From Alkalihalobacterium chitinilyticum (GTDB lineage: Bacteria > Bacillota > Bacilli > Bacillales > Bacillaceae_F), in the NCBI RefSeq assembly GCF_029028005.1, contig NZ_JAOTPO010000005.1:186001-250000 (forward strand): 64,000 nucleotides of DNA, written 5' to 3'. A program made the translations under genes and the position numbers. Every line of letters starts with the position of its first letter. Position 1 is the stretch's first letter. This document shows, piece by piece, positions 16,278 to 24,959 of the stretch. Below the pieces are notes generated by a model. It did not search any database. It saw only the letters and a list, made by a program, of their open reading frames with translations, and was not told where the DNA came from.

Positions 16278-16931
16278 TTATTCCCCAGCTGAGATTGTAT
16301 CTAGCATCGCCCAAAAGCTTGGTTCTGCTCCTTCAGCAGCTTCTTTACCTGGTAAGAACATCGTAAATTTAAATAAGTTTCCATTGAAATCTTTCGCCGT
16401 ATGAATGATAGCTGTTGCTCCGTCTTCGACTACTTCTAACACGGCATACTCTACATTCGCTAATGGAACAGAACGTCCTTCTTCTACCGTTCCTTGGGCA
16501 TACTCGATAATATGGTTCTTGATTTCCTCTGCATTAACACCTTTTCCTTGAGGTTCAATTCTTACAAAAAATTCGTTATCATAGTCCATTAATAGTACAT
16601 CCTTACCTGGCTCTTCCGCTTCTAATGAATAGCCCTCAAGTACAAACAAAGAATAGTTTAAGTCACTTACTTCTAAATGAGCAATTCTCTTTTCGATTTG
16701 TCCTTCGACTTCTATTTCTAGCTCTTTCATTTCAGGTATTAGGATCATTTCTTCGTCATCGTTTACAGGTTCCTCAATGTCATTTGGCTCTTCTCCTTCA
16801 CCTTCACCTGGTGTTTCTACAACTTCACCGTCAGTTGGTGTTTGAGCCTCTTCTTCTGGTGTACTAGTTCCACATGCTGCTAGTGCTCCAATAAGTAGTG
16901 TTGCTGCAACGAATAATTTTATTTTTTTCAT
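16278..16931 (-). CDS. Putative lipoprotein of unknown function
   Basis: 217 aa. The signal peptide MKKIKLFVAATLLIGALAAC ends in a lipobox LAAC (Cys20). A low-complexity acidic Thr/Pro/Glu linker (about residues 24-60) leads to a globular domain of about 155 aa (EMKELEIEVEGQIEKRIAHLE onwards). It would be anchored on the outer face of the membrane. No catalytic motif is recognised. GGAGG lies upstream of the ATG; transcription ends at the 16211 hairpin. Confidence 0.75.
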   Translation of the reverse strand: MKKIKLFVAATLLIGALAACGTSTPEEEAQTPTDGEVVETPGEGEGEEPNDIEEPVNDDEEMILIPEMKELEIEVEGQIEKRIAHLEVSDLNYSLFVLEGYSLEAEEPGKDVLLMDYDNEFFVRIEPQGKGVNAEEIKNHIIEYAQGTVEEGRSVPLANVEYAVLEVVEDGATAIIHTAKDFNGNLFKFTMFLPGKEAAEGAEPSFWAMLDTISAGE

Positions 16932-17260
16932 CGTTCATTCCTCCAAAAAATATTTTATATTTGTTATTTACTCCCCTATACAAAAGGTAACATTATTCCT
17001 ATTTATAACCAATCAGGTTAAACCCTGATCTATATGTTTAAAAACCACCAAATAACTTAGGGAAAAAATGCAGTTGTTTTCATTCTTGGATATTTTTGCT
17101 CATTCACCCATTTAGCGGTCTTAGGTGAATGAGTAAACAATTTGTAATTTTAAAATTAATCATTTCATAAAATAGGAGAAAAATGGATCAGAATTGTTTT
17201 TAAAGGACCTTTTTTAGCGGATTTGAATTGTTTTCACTAGAAAGACAAGGAGCGGATCAT
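16932..17260. other. Intergenic region
   Basis: 329 bp of AT-rich DNA between divergent genes. No gene, RNA motif or clear promoter is identified. Confidence 0.4.
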
Positions 17261-18184
17261 ATGGCAATAAAACCGCCTCGGTTACAAAGTGGGGATACGA
17301 TTGGTATAGTTACATTAGGCAGTCCTCTTGATGCGAACATTACGAATGCAAGAATACAAGGGCTTCAGAATATGGGTTATAATATTGCGTACGGTCGACA
17401 CGTGTATTCATGGCAAGGAATTGCTGCGGCTCCTGCCCAACAGCGAGCCGAGGATTTGATGATGATGTTTAGAGATCCGACGGTTAAAATGATCTTGCCG
17501 ACTCGAGGCGGAACTGCCGTTCAAACAATTCTTCCCTATCTCGATTTTGAAGAAATAAGTGCAAATCCGAAGATCATTACAGGCTACAGTGATATCACCG
17601 TTCTTCTTAATACATTGTATCAATTTAGTGATTTAACGACGTTCCATAGTTTATTGTTGATTGACTTTAGACCGAACACACCGTCGTATAATTTTGATCA
17701 GTTTTTTGCAGCTACTTCTACGCTTCTCTCTCCTAGGGTAATTGAAAATCCTCCAGATATGCCTCAAATTAGTTTAGTTCCAGGAGATGTGACAGGGCCA
17801 ATGGTAGGTGGAAATATGGCATCCTTAGTCAATACGCTTGGAACGCCTTATGAAATGGATACAGCTGGTAAGATTTTGTTTTTAGAAGAAATTAATGCTC
17901 CGACAACCATGGTGTTTCGGTACTTGGTCCAATTATTGATGGCAGGAAAATTCGACGATTGTATCGGAATTGTCATGGGAGAATGTACGAATTGTCTCGT
18001 TTCTTACGGTACTTCCTACGAGGATCTAATAAATGAATGGTTAGTACCTTTAGGAAAACCATTAATGACAAACGTTGCTACCGGACATGGTTTATATAAG
18101 GCGGCAATACCAATTGGAGCGACGGTTAATTTAAATACAACTGAAAATACGCTAACGGTTATCGAGCCGACAGTGTCCCCTTAA
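17261..18184 (+). CDS. S66-family LD-carboxypeptidase (LdcA/MccF-like)
   Basis: 307 aa starting MAIKPPRLQSGDTIGIVTLGSP, the usual first strand of S66 peptidases. The catalytic nucleophile lies in ITGYSDITVLL (Ser about residue 109), and the Glu and His of the Ser-Glu-His triad are likely in LFLEEINAP and ATGHGLYKAA. These enzymes cut the L,D-bond of murein tetrapeptides in the cytosol or inactivate peptide-nucleotide antibiotics (MccF). AAGGAG precedes the ATG; a longer start at 17228 has no ribosome-binding site. Confidence 0.88.
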   Translation: MAIKPPRLQSGDTIGIVTLGSPLDANITNARIQGLQNMGYNIAYGRHVYSWQGIAAAPAQQRAEDLMMMFRDPTVKMILPTRGGTAVQTILPYLDFEEISANPKIITGYSDITVLLNTLYQFSDLTTFHSLLLIDFRPNTPSYNFDQFFAATSTLLSPRVIENPPDMPQISLVPGDVTGPMVGGNMASLVNTLGTPYEMDTAGKILFLEEINAPTTMVFRYLVQLLMAGKFDDCIGIVMGECTNCLVSYGTSYEDLINEWLVPLGKPLMTNVATGHGLYKAAIPIGATVNLNTTENTLTVIEPTVSP

Positions 18185-18195
18185 GTGGGTGAAAT

Positions 18196-18223
18196 ACAAC
18201 GTGTGAGTAACGCGTTGTTTTTT
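18196..18223 (+). terminator. Rho-independent terminator
   Basis: ACAACGTGTGAGTAACGCGTTGT followed by a T-run, after the carboxypeptidase gene. Confidence 0.8.
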
Positions 18224-18367
18224 TATGGGAAGGTTCGCCTCCATCCAAAGTGATCTTCAATGATTGTATAATTCCTCCATTGCTCAAACCGTATAGTTTG
18301 CTTTTATGTCGGATACCATACTTCGTGTAAGTTGGTCTAACAAACATTTTCCTAGGAGGGTTTATAC

Positions 18368-18853
18368 ATGGGCTTTTTTGATTGGTTAAACGAAGAAGAA
18401 AACACTCAGAAGGAAAAACGTAAAGAAGTACGTAATGTAGACCGCGAAGCAGATACAGAATTTGCTAGTGAAAATGCGCATATGGATCTTCGCGAAGAAG
18501 AATTAGACATTGACAAGTACCGTGTTGAAACAGGCGATGTAACGCTTCACAAAGATATTGTCGAAGAAGAACAGACAGTCAATGTTCCGGTTGCTCATGA
18601 TCAAGTAGTTGTTGAAAGAAAAGCAGTTGACCGTGAACCGACAAATGAGCCGATCACCAATGAAGAAACGGTTCATATTCCAGTAACTGCTGAACAGATC
18701 GATGTTGATAAGCATACGGTCGTAACAGGTGAAGTTTCTGCTCATAAACGTTCAGTGGAAGAAACCCAACAAGTTCGTGATGTTCTTCATAAAGAAGTAG
18801 CAGACGTTGAAACACATGGTACTGCTGACGTTATAAATGAAGACCGCAAATAA
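18368..18853 (+). CDS. DUF2382 (YsnF-like) stress protein
   Basis: 161 aa soluble acidic protein. After a charged N-terminus come two copies of the DUF2382 pattern: MDLREEELDIDKYRVETGDV...VPVAHDQVVVERKAV, then VHIPVTAEQIDVDKHTVVTGEV. YsnF of B. subtilis belongs to the general stress regulon; the molecular role is unknown. AGGAGG precedes the ATG. The next gene encodes a membrane-anchored version of the same domain, so they form a functional pair. Confidence 0.85.
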   Translation: MGFFDWLNEEENTQKEKRKEVRNVDREADTEFASENAHMDLREEELDIDKYRVETGDVTLHKDIVEEEQTVNVPVAHDQVVVERKAVDREPTNEPITNEETVHIPVTAEQIDVDKHTVVTGEVSAHKRSVEETQQVRDVLHKEVADVETHGTADVINEDRK

Positions 18854-18858
18854 TTAAG

Positions 18859-18888
18859 ATAGGAGGCTGGCTTAAGGGTCAGCCTCCT
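18859..18888 (+). terminator. Terminator-like hairpin between ysnF-like genes
   Basis: TAGGAGGCTG...CAGCCTCCTA perfect 10-bp stem. The T-tract is poor, so partial readthrough to the second gene is possible. Confidence 0.55.
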
Positions 18889-18945
18889 ATACATACTCTT
18901 TCCTAAACTGTGCAATCTAAAATAAAAATATATTCAGGAGGACCT

Positions 18946-19461
18946 ATGGGAAAGTCAATTCTAATTGGAGCTATTCTCGGAAGCTTGATAGGATGGGTCA
19001 TGGGATTTACGATATTTTCTGGGATTATTGTCGGAGCAATTGTTGGTGGGATTTTCTTTTCTTTATTTACAAAGAGAACAACTACACAACTGGATGAAAA
19101 AAATAAGCAGGAAGAACAGACCATACAACTTCGTGAAGAAGAGCTCGACATAGAAAAAGAACGAGTACAAACAGGCGAAGTGAAAATTCATAAAGAAGTC
19201 GTAGAAGAGCAAAAAACGATTACCGTTCCGATCCGGCGACAAGAAATGGTCATTGAAGCTGGCGATGAGGAACAATATCGTATACCTTTAAAGGAAGAAG
19301 AAATTGAAATTCATAAACATCCTGTTAAACTAAACGATGTTTCGATTTCTAAACAAGAAGTCACAGAAATTCAACAAGTAAAGGCAACCGTCAAGAAAGA
19401 AACCGCTGATGTTGATATCGATGGTACAGTAGATGTGGCTAGGAATAACGAACAACAATAG
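18946..19461 (+). CDS. Membrane-anchored DUF2382 protein
   Basis: 171 aa. The start at 18946 follows CAGGAGG. Residues 1-38 form a Gly-rich hydrophobic hairpin (ILIGAILGSLIGWVMGF and IIVGAIVGGIFFSLF). Two DUF2382 units follow, with LREEELDIEKERVQTGEV and YRIPLKEEEIEIHKHPV. It is the membrane-bound partner of the preceding YsnF-like protein. The domain is known from stress proteins; a function in osmotic or membrane stress is inference. Confidence 0.82.
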   Translation: MGKSILIGAILGSLIGWVMGFTIFSGIIVGAIVGGIFFSLFTKRTTTQLDEKNKQEEQTIQLREEELDIEKERVQTGEVKIHKEVVEEQKTITVPIRRQEMVIEAGDEEQYRIPLKEEEIEIHKHPVKLNDVSISKQEVTEIQQVKATVKKETADVDIDGTVDVARNNEQQ

Positions 19462-19530
19462 ATTTTCTGATTTAGGTCATGATCGACTAATTTGATGCCA
19501 TGTGTCAGCCCAGCGTGAACAGCTAGAAAA

Positions 19531-19556
19531 GAAAACCGAGTCAAAACCCGGTTTTC
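19531..19556 (+). terminator. Rho-independent terminator
   Basis: GAAAACCGAG-TCAAAAC-CCGGTTTTC with T-rich 3' side. Confidence 0.7.
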
Positions 19557-19603
19557 TATTTATTTGTCGTTTGAATAAAGGGTATTTTTCTTACTATATA
19601 CCC

Positions 19604-20869
19604 TTATGAAATATGGGTCTTATTTTTCTTAAATGATTCGTTCTTCACCTGTTGAAGTTGTTTTACTGCAGATACGAAGATGGTTAATAAAGGTAAAATC
19701 CATAGAAAAATTGCATATGGTAAGTATGAAATAATCGGCACCCCTACGATCGTGCTGCACATAATTGCCAACACACTCCAAGGAATCATTCCGGGGAAAA
19801 GCATCGTTGAGTCAGCCATAACCCTCGCTAACTCTTGTTTCGATTGCTTTTTTGACCAATGTGGTAAGAACGTTCGTCCTGTTAGGATGATAGGGAGCGT
19901 TTGGTTTGCAGAGATTAAAGAAATTCCTAGTGTGGCAGCAATGGTTTTAAGGGTATCCTCCACTAGTGTTTTAGATTTTTCAAGCCACCCATCTAATATC
20001 GGTTGGATAATTTGATACTCCTCTAATAAACCATTATAGGCACCTGCTAACACAAGAAATAGTAGGAGTAAGTACATATTAATTAGACCGCCACCCATAT
20101 CATCCACGCCTAATACTAATACACTTAAAAGCTCAGATACGCTTCTCCCTTGGACTAACGCAATGATGCAAGCTGTTAAAATACTAGCTAAAAATGCATA
20201 AATAATACCTTTCCGCATCATCACAACAGCTATTAAAATCAACGGTGGAAGAAATTGAATGATGGATAATTCATTCCAGGAAATTTCATTGAAATCCACC
20301 GCCTTTATTTCCTTTTGATAATCCATTAGTCCATAAAAACCAATCCCAATAATAATGGCAATAATTGTAGTAATAGACATAGCGCGAAGCTGTTTTATTC
20401 CAGGAAGCTCGACTGTATGTGATAACAACTGATGTGAGCTTGAAAATGGAGAGGTCCTGTCCCCTACGAAAGCTCCAGATATAAGTGCACCAGCTACAAT
20501 TTCTGGCGAAAGATCAATTGCTAAGGCACTGCTCATGATCGGAATTCCGACAGCACTTAGCGTTCCTACAGATGTTCCTAAAACCATAGAGAAAATTAAC
20601 GCAATGAAAAAAGTAAATAAGTAAAAGTATTCAGGTGTAATGAAATGCAGTGATATCGATACTAACTGGGTAATCGTTCCTGCCAGATACCAAGACGGTA
20701 ATACAAAACTGACTAACAATAAGATGAAAATGACGGTCTGTGTTTTCTTAATCCCTTTTTTACAAATAGTCCATATATCATGAAACGGGATACCCTTACG
20801 CCTTACAATAAGAACTAAGCTGATAAAGCCTGGTAAAAACCCAATAACTAAAGGCTTACCGAAGCTCAC
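19604..20869 (-). CDS. NhaC-family Na+/H+ antiporter
   Basis: At least 421 aa with about 11 membrane helices. The conserved NhaC blocks are visible: GTSVGTLSAVGIPIMSSALA, ISGAFVGDRTSPFSSSHQL and ISANQTLPIILTGR. It exchanges Na+ (or malate/lactate in relatives) for H+. The annotated GTG (20869) has no ribosome-binding site and would cut the first helix. The frame stays open to a CTG at 20944 that lies 9 nt after TAGGAG and supplies helix residues IFSLIIITLVGVLLS, so the true N-terminus is probably longer or a frameshift removed its ATG. Confidence 0.85.
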   Translation of the reverse strand: MSFGKPLVIGFLPGFISLVLIVRRKGIPFHDIWTICKKGIKKTQTVIFILLLVSFVLPSWYLAGTITQLVSISLHFITPEYFYLFTFFIALIFSMVLGTSVGTLSAVGIPIMSSALAIDLSPEIVAGALISGAFVGDRTSPFSSSHQLLSHTVELPGIKQLRAMSITTIIAIIIGIGFYGLMDYQKEIKAVDFNEISWNELSIIQFLPPLILIAVVMMRKGIIYAFLASILTACIIALVQGRSVSELLSVLVLGVDDMGGGLINMYLLLLFLVLAGAYNGLLEEYQIIQPILDGWLEKSKTLVEDTLKTIAATLGISLISANQTLPIILTGRTFLPHWSKKQSKQELARVMADSTMLFPGMIPWSVLAIMCSTIVGVPIISYLPYAIFLWILPLLTIFVSAVKQLQQVKNESFKKNKTHIS

Positions 20870-21081
20870 GGATAATAAAACTCCTACTAGAGTAATAATT
20901 ATTAGACTAAAAATCTGTATGTTTGAAAACCTATATGTATGCAGTTTTCTTCACTCCTATTTATATTAAAAAGGCATAACCTATTATAAAACTTAACAAT
21001 TTCGACCTACTAATACTAACATGGAAAATCGATTTATGTACTTAGATCACAATAGTTTAGTAATGTTAATCTATTATTAAA

Positions 21082-21110
21082 AGCGTCTCCACGATTTTTG
21101 TAGAAACGCT
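21082..21110 (-). terminator. Terminator of the gas-vesicle operon
   Basis: AGCGTTTCTACAAAAATCGTGGAGACGCT with internal mismatches and a TTTAATAAT tail on the minus strand, downstream of the last gvp-operon gene. Confidence 0.6.
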
Positions 21111-21216
21111 CCTTCTCTACTTATTTCTGGTTATTAATTCCCTTGTTTTTCTGAAATGTTAATTTAACACTGCATCGCCCCTTAAATAAAAGGAAAAAAA
21201 CGAATAAGCTTATAAG

Positions 21217-21354
21217 TTAATCTTCGTCATCAAGTCCTAGCTTAGCTTTGATGTAATATTGTCCTTTAACTTCTTTCTCGTCGTCTTGCATTTCCCCAAC
21301 GGATATAGATTTTCCGTGATCGATTAAATCATTAACAATATGTTTTAAATCCAT
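21217..21354 (-). CDS. 45-aa protein at the end of the gas-vesicle operon
   Basis: Begins MDLKHIVNDLIDHGKSISVG and ends KAKLGLDDED. Its ATG lies within 2 bp of the stop codon of gvpJ, so translation is coupled. In B. megaterium this position holds gvpT and gvpU, but neither long protein resembles it. It may be a small accessory factor or a short lineage-specific gene. The acidic C-terminus and tight coupling make it probably real. Confidence 0.6.
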   Translation of the reverse strand: MDLKHIVNDLIDHGKSISVGEMQDDEKEVKGQYYIKAKLGLDDED

Positions 21355-21355
21355 C

Positions 21356-21664
21356 TCAATCCACTTCAGGAGTTCTTTCAAGTTCTCCACCTTCTTTCAA
21401 TTGTTCGAGCTCTTCTTTTAATAAACGATTTTCTTCTTCCAACGATTTTGCTTTTGTCGATAAGTAAGGATCACTCTCCCACCAATCTAAGCCAATTTCT
21501 TTGGCTTTATCTACAGATGCAACAATTAATCGAATCTTGATTGACAGTAGCTCAACATCTGCTAAGGAAATCTTAATATCCCCGGCAATCACAACACCTT
21601 TATCTAATATTTTTTCTAAAATTTCTAGGACATTACTCGATTGAGCGGAATGTTGAATAGCCAT
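21356..21664 (-). CDS. gvpJ: Gas vesicle protein GvpJ
   Basis: 102 aa of the GvpA/J/M/S fold: [40 protein letters not shown], followed by a Glu-rich coiled tail (about 70-102). GvpJ is a minor tip/nucleation component essential for vesicle assembly. The order K-J at the 3' end of the cluster matches B. megaterium. AGGAGG precedes the ATG. Confidence 0.9.
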   Translation of the reverse strand: MAIQHSAQSSNVLEILEKILDKGVVIAGDIKISLADVELLSIKIRLIVASVDKAKEIGLDWWESDPYLSTKAKSLEEENRLLKEELEQLKEGGELERTPEVD

Positions 21665-21679
21665 ATGTTCCTCCTTTAG

Positions 21680-21964
21680 TTAAAGCATGTTCCCAAGGGG
21701 TCCAAGATCAATATTTAGTTCCTCGCCCTCTAAATTAAAGGCCCGTTTTAATTCTTCCATCTTTTCTTCAAGTTGCATCAATGTAACTCCTAACTCCTCA
21801 ATTTGTTGGTCAGATAATGCTCCTCCTTCTACCCTTCGAAGTGCTTGACGCTCTACTAGTTGTCTCAAGAGCTCGATTACAGTCAATACAAGCTTTGCTA
21901 AACCTTGTTCAACATTTTCAGAGTTGAAGTTCAATTTTTCACTAGGTAGTATGGAATCCGTCAT
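21680..21964 (-). CDS. gvpK: Gas vesicle protein GvpK
   Basis: 94 aa, mostly helical. The block LAKLVLTVIELLRQLVERQALRRVEGG with the following LSDQQIEELGVTLMQLEEKMEEL is characteristic of GvpK. It is an accessory assembly factor. GGAGGT is upstream, and spacing to gvpJ is 15 bp. Confidence 0.92.
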   Translation of the reverse strand: MTDSILPSEKLNFNSENVEQGLAKLVLTVIELLRQLVERQALRRVEGGALSDQQIEELGVTLMQLEEKMEELKRAFNLEGEELNIDLGPLGNML

Positions 21965-21983
21965 GTTTGATACCTCCGTAGCC

Positions 21984-22193
21984 TTACATAGTCTCTTCTA
22001 CTCCTCTTATTGATTTTTTACGATTTAAAGACTCCACAGCAGTAACGAGAAGTCGTAAATCAACGTAAACGAGATCGATGTTAGCAACAGATATAAGAAT
22101 TTCACCACGTATCGTTACTCCCTTATCGAGTACAGCATCTAAAATATCAAGTAAACTAATATCCTTATTATGATTTAATCTTAATTCATTCAA
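21984..22193 (-). CDS. gvpS: Gas vesicle protein GvpS (GvpA/J-like)
   Basis: 69 aa with the GvpA-fold core ISLLDILDAVLDKGVTIRGE and ISVANIDLVYVDLRLLVTAVES. The TTG start at 22193 follows GAGGAG by 7 nt; the GAGGAG lies inside the 3' end of gvpL, so the genes overlap. It occupies the gvpS position between gvpL and gvpK. Confidence 0.85.
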   Translation of the reverse strand: MNELRLNHNKDISLLDILDAVLDKGVTIRGEILISVANIDLVYVDLRLLVTAVESLNRKKSIRGVEETM

Positions 22194-23031
22194 TAGCAAT
22201 CTCCTCACAATCTATGTCGAGAAAATCATAGGGTGGCCAGGGGCCGGTTAAATCGATCTTTACCCCGTACTGTCCAAGGTCTAATTGAATGTTCTCAATG
22301 ATCTTTCTAAAATTTTCAATGGCTTCCTCGTTATGAACTAAGTAAACACCACTCCAAACCATCTCTTCTGGTTTACCAGTTACTTGTTTATTCCATATTT
22401 TTTTAGGGTTATAATGATCAGAGCTCTTAAGTAATAAATCGTGAACTTTCTGAACTTCTTGTTCAATATGTTGGTCAACTGAAGCGATTAATGTTTGCTT
22501 TAATTTTTTCTTCATTAGAAATTGAGTGCCAGGTGGCATTTTTGCGATTTTTTCTTTCTGTTTTAGTATCGTAGGATCTTGTTCTTCTAAGGAAGAAAAC
22601 CACTTTTCTTTTTGGCAGTAGATTTTTACATTCCACCCATCCCGTTTTTTAAATCGTGTAAGTAATTTCATAAGCTTATCTTGCTTTTGCTCCAGTTCCT
22701 GTCTTAGACTGTTCATATTTGAGTAAATGGTACAAAACTTTAAAGGAACTACTGTACAATGAGTATGAAGAAGAGAGACGACCTCATGGTGATGGGTTGC
22801 TTTTACGGAAAGCCATTTTGGATCTTGTGTATTTTCTTCTATGTTATCAACGGAGAATTTTTCACTGTCTAATTCACAAATTACAGCTGTCATAGGTCCC
22901 AATTCTTTAAGTGAAATGTAATTTTTACTATCTATTCCTACCTGTTCATTTAAATGGATTAAGTTGTTTTCAGTCGTTGGAACTAATGCATAGACATATA
23001 TCAATCCATCTTTTTTCGTTTCAGCTATCAT
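22186..23031 (-). CDS. gvpL: Gas vesicle protein GvpL (GvpF/L family)
   Basis: 281 aa. It has the GvpF/L opening GLIYVYALVPTTE, a central charged helical part, and the family-ending LTGPWPPYDFLDID. GvpF/L proteins bind GvpA monomers and probably act as chaperones or initial scaffolds. A second, shorter family member (gvpF) lies upstream, separated by gvpG, as in B. megaterium. GGAGGG precedes the ATG. Confidence 0.92.
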   Translation of the reverse strand: MIAETKKDGLIYVYALVPTTENNLIHLNEQVGIDSKNYISLKELGPMTAVICELDSEKFSVDNIEENTQDPKWLSVKATHHHEVVSLLHTHCTVVPLKFCTIYSNMNSLRQELEQKQDKLMKLLTRFKKRDGWNVKIYCQKEKWFSSLEEQDPTILKQKEKIAKMPPGTQFLMKKKLKQTLIASVDQHIEQEVQKVHDLLLKSSDHYNPKKIWNKQVTGKPEEMVWSGVYLVHNEEAIENFRKIIENIQLDLGQYGVKIDLTGPWPPYDFLDIDCEEIAIE

Positions 23032-23041
23032 AGGAGCCCTC

Positions 23042-23290
23042 CTATTCTTCTATCACTTCTGTGTTACTTTGTTCTCTTTCCATCGCGATTTCATAGCGTA
23101 GAAGTAACTCTTCTTCTTTAACTGCGTACTCTTGTTCAGTAATTTCACCCATTTCCAACAGCATTTGCAACTGAACCAATTGCTGTTGGATAAATTCAAG
23201 ATCATAAAGCTCTCGATCAGCCTCCTCTTTAATTTTTTCTCCTACTTTGATGACTGCTTTTAACGGGAGAGTAAAAAGTTTATGAAGCAT
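23042..23290 (-). CDS. gvpG: Gas vesicle protein GvpG
   Basis: 82 aa, Glu-rich helical protein starting MLHKLFTLPLKAVIKVGEKI, with QLQMLLEMGEITEQEYAVKEEELL, the typical short SHOCT-like helical pattern of GvpG. It sits between gvpF and gvpL as expected. Confidence 0.92.
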   Translation of the reverse strand: MLHKLFTLPLKAVIKVGEKIKEEADRELYDLEFIQQQLVQLQMLLEMGEITEQEYAVKEEELLLRYEIAMEREQSNTEVIEE

Positions 23291-23292
23291 CG

Positions 23293-24048
23293 CTATCCCT
23301 CCACCTTTAACTTAATATTAATAAAGTTATACGGGGGCCACGGCCCGGTATATTTAAACTCTACTTTTTCAGCCCACTTTTGGTAGATCTCGTTGACTTT
23401 TTTATCAAATTCATTTTCGACTGTAGAATCTATGAGAAATGCAGCATTTAAGAGCATTCTTTCGTTAATAATGTCATTTTCTTTGGAGGATTCAGCTAGC
23501 TCTGATAATGGCAAATAGACTTCTTCTACTATTTGTTCCTGAAGCGAGAGGAAGAAATTTTTAGTGAGCTCCCCTAGCCTGATCCGATCATAATAAGCAG
23601 CATTCTTTGATTTTCGTTGCATCGTTTCTTTTAATTTTTTTATTTGAGAGTTTTGTTCGACTTCTTCTTTAAGCCATTCTTTGTTACCTATTATTTTTAA
23701 TCCGACTTCAAATTTATTTTCAATTTTTGGAAAAATTTGTGTGAATTCCTGATAAAGCTTTTTTAATAGAACCAATACATCTTCTTCAGATTTAAAAACG
23801 TTACCAAAACTAATTGGAATAACAGAGTGATCTTTCATAACATTTGAGATGACAGATTGATGAGCGAGGAGGTTTTCTCTTTTCGGTGTATAAATTTTTA
23901 GAGGAACTTTGGCAACAACCATGGCAATGTCTTTATAGTGTAGTGTATAGACTTTCGTTTCTTTTAAATCGAATTTGACGGATTGAAAAGTAGTGGGGTC
24001 TTCCGTTTTTATCGAACAGAACGTATAGATCCCTGTTTTATTTTTCAA
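23293..24048 (-). CDS. gvpF: Gas vesicle protein GvpF (GvpF/L family)
   Basis: 251 aa beginning KNKTGIYTFCSIKT and ending FKYTGPWPPYNFINIKL, the signature end of GvpF/L proteins. It starts with TTG after GGAGGTGGG; this ribosome-binding site is inside the last codons of gvpN, so the two genes overlap by 11 bp. It is the GvpA-binding assembly chaperone. In a gvpN nonsense mutant, coupling to this gene might be affected. Confidence 0.9.
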   Translation of the reverse strand: MKNKTGIYTFCSIKTEDPTTFQSVKFDLKETKVYTLHYKDIAMVVAKVPLKIYTPKRENLLAHQSVISNVMKDHSVIPISFGNVFKSEEDVLVLLKKLYQEFTQIFPKIENKFEVGLKIIGNKEWLKEEVEQNSQIKKLKETMQRKSKNAAYYDRIRLGELTKNFFLSLQEQIVEEVYLPLSELAESSKENDIINERMLLNAAFLIDSTVENEFDKKVNEIYQKWAEKVEFKYTGPWPPYNFINIKLKVEG

Positions 24049-24946
24049 AATCCCACCTCCTTAGAGTGTCCATCAACTCTATAAGGGCTTCTTCTGTTTC
24101 TTCTGTATTATAATTAAAAATTGGTTTATATAAGACATCCTTACAGAGCATTAGAAAGCTTTTGTTTTTAGGATCTATTGTCATTTTCGTTTTTTGTGCA
24201 ATCGTTGCGATTATAATGGAAGATCGAATACTAGGAATCTGGATATTTTTTGTTTCTAATAAGGTTCTCGCATAATTTACGATTTTTGCAATTATTTGAG
24301 CATCTTTTTGGACTACACCTGTTTTCTTTGTAAGAATTAATACCTCGGTTTCCATGTCGTACCTTTGAAGTTGAAATGTAATCATTCGGTCTAAAAGTGC
24401 GTCTTGGGTTGGGTTTACTCCTGTATATTCTTTTGGGTTACTAGTAAATATGACTGAAAAGTTGGGATGTACAGCGACTAATTTCTCCTTTGTTTTTTTA
24501 CCGTATAAAGGTAAATATCGTTCTTGAAGTACAGATAATAATAGGTTATTTGTCTCTGGCTTTGAGCGATTGAATTCATCATATATAAAAATCGTCCCTT
24601 TTTTAATAGCTTATAGTAATGGGCCATCCACCCATAATTCTTTTTCTTCTTCTTCTGATTTATAAACCGTATGGATATAGTTATCTATTACTTTCCTTTT
24701 CTTAAATCCGACGACCCCTCCTATCAAGTCTAAATTACTTAGTTCTTGATTTCCTTGAATATACGTATAAGGTCGGTTTAATTGGTTGGAAAGATAAAAG
24801 GCTAGTTCAGTCTTTCCGACACCAGTAGGTCCAATCAAATGTACAGGAAAACCTGCTTGAATATAGGTTGTTGCCCTATGGACGATACTTTCTAAATGAG
24901 GGGAAAGGATGATAGAGCTCGATCGTTTATCCTCTTTTTGTTTCAT
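24038..24946 (-). pseudogene. gvpN: Gas vesicle AAA ATPase GvpN interrupted by one stop codon
   Basis: A single reading frame of about 302 codons contains Walker A (LIGPTGVGKTELAF, residues 37-50 of this start), the YIQGNQELSNLDLIGG block, an IFIYDEFNRSKPETNN Walker B region and an IFTSNPKEYTGV sensor. It is interrupted by TAA at 24611-24613, exactly where homologues have DGPLL-x-AIKKG. Both halves are otherwise intact and in frame. GvpN couples ATP hydrolysis to vesicle growth. The start is the ATG at 24946, 6 nt after GGGGGAA; an overlapping ATG at 24967 is possible. Confidence 0.85.
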
Positions 24947-24959
24947 TTTCATTTCCCCC

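Noticed and set aside
18300-18330. Sigma-B promoter upstream of the YsnF-like gene
   Set aside because: A GTTTGC and a GGATAC are present but only 9 bp apart, too close for a sigma-B promoter.
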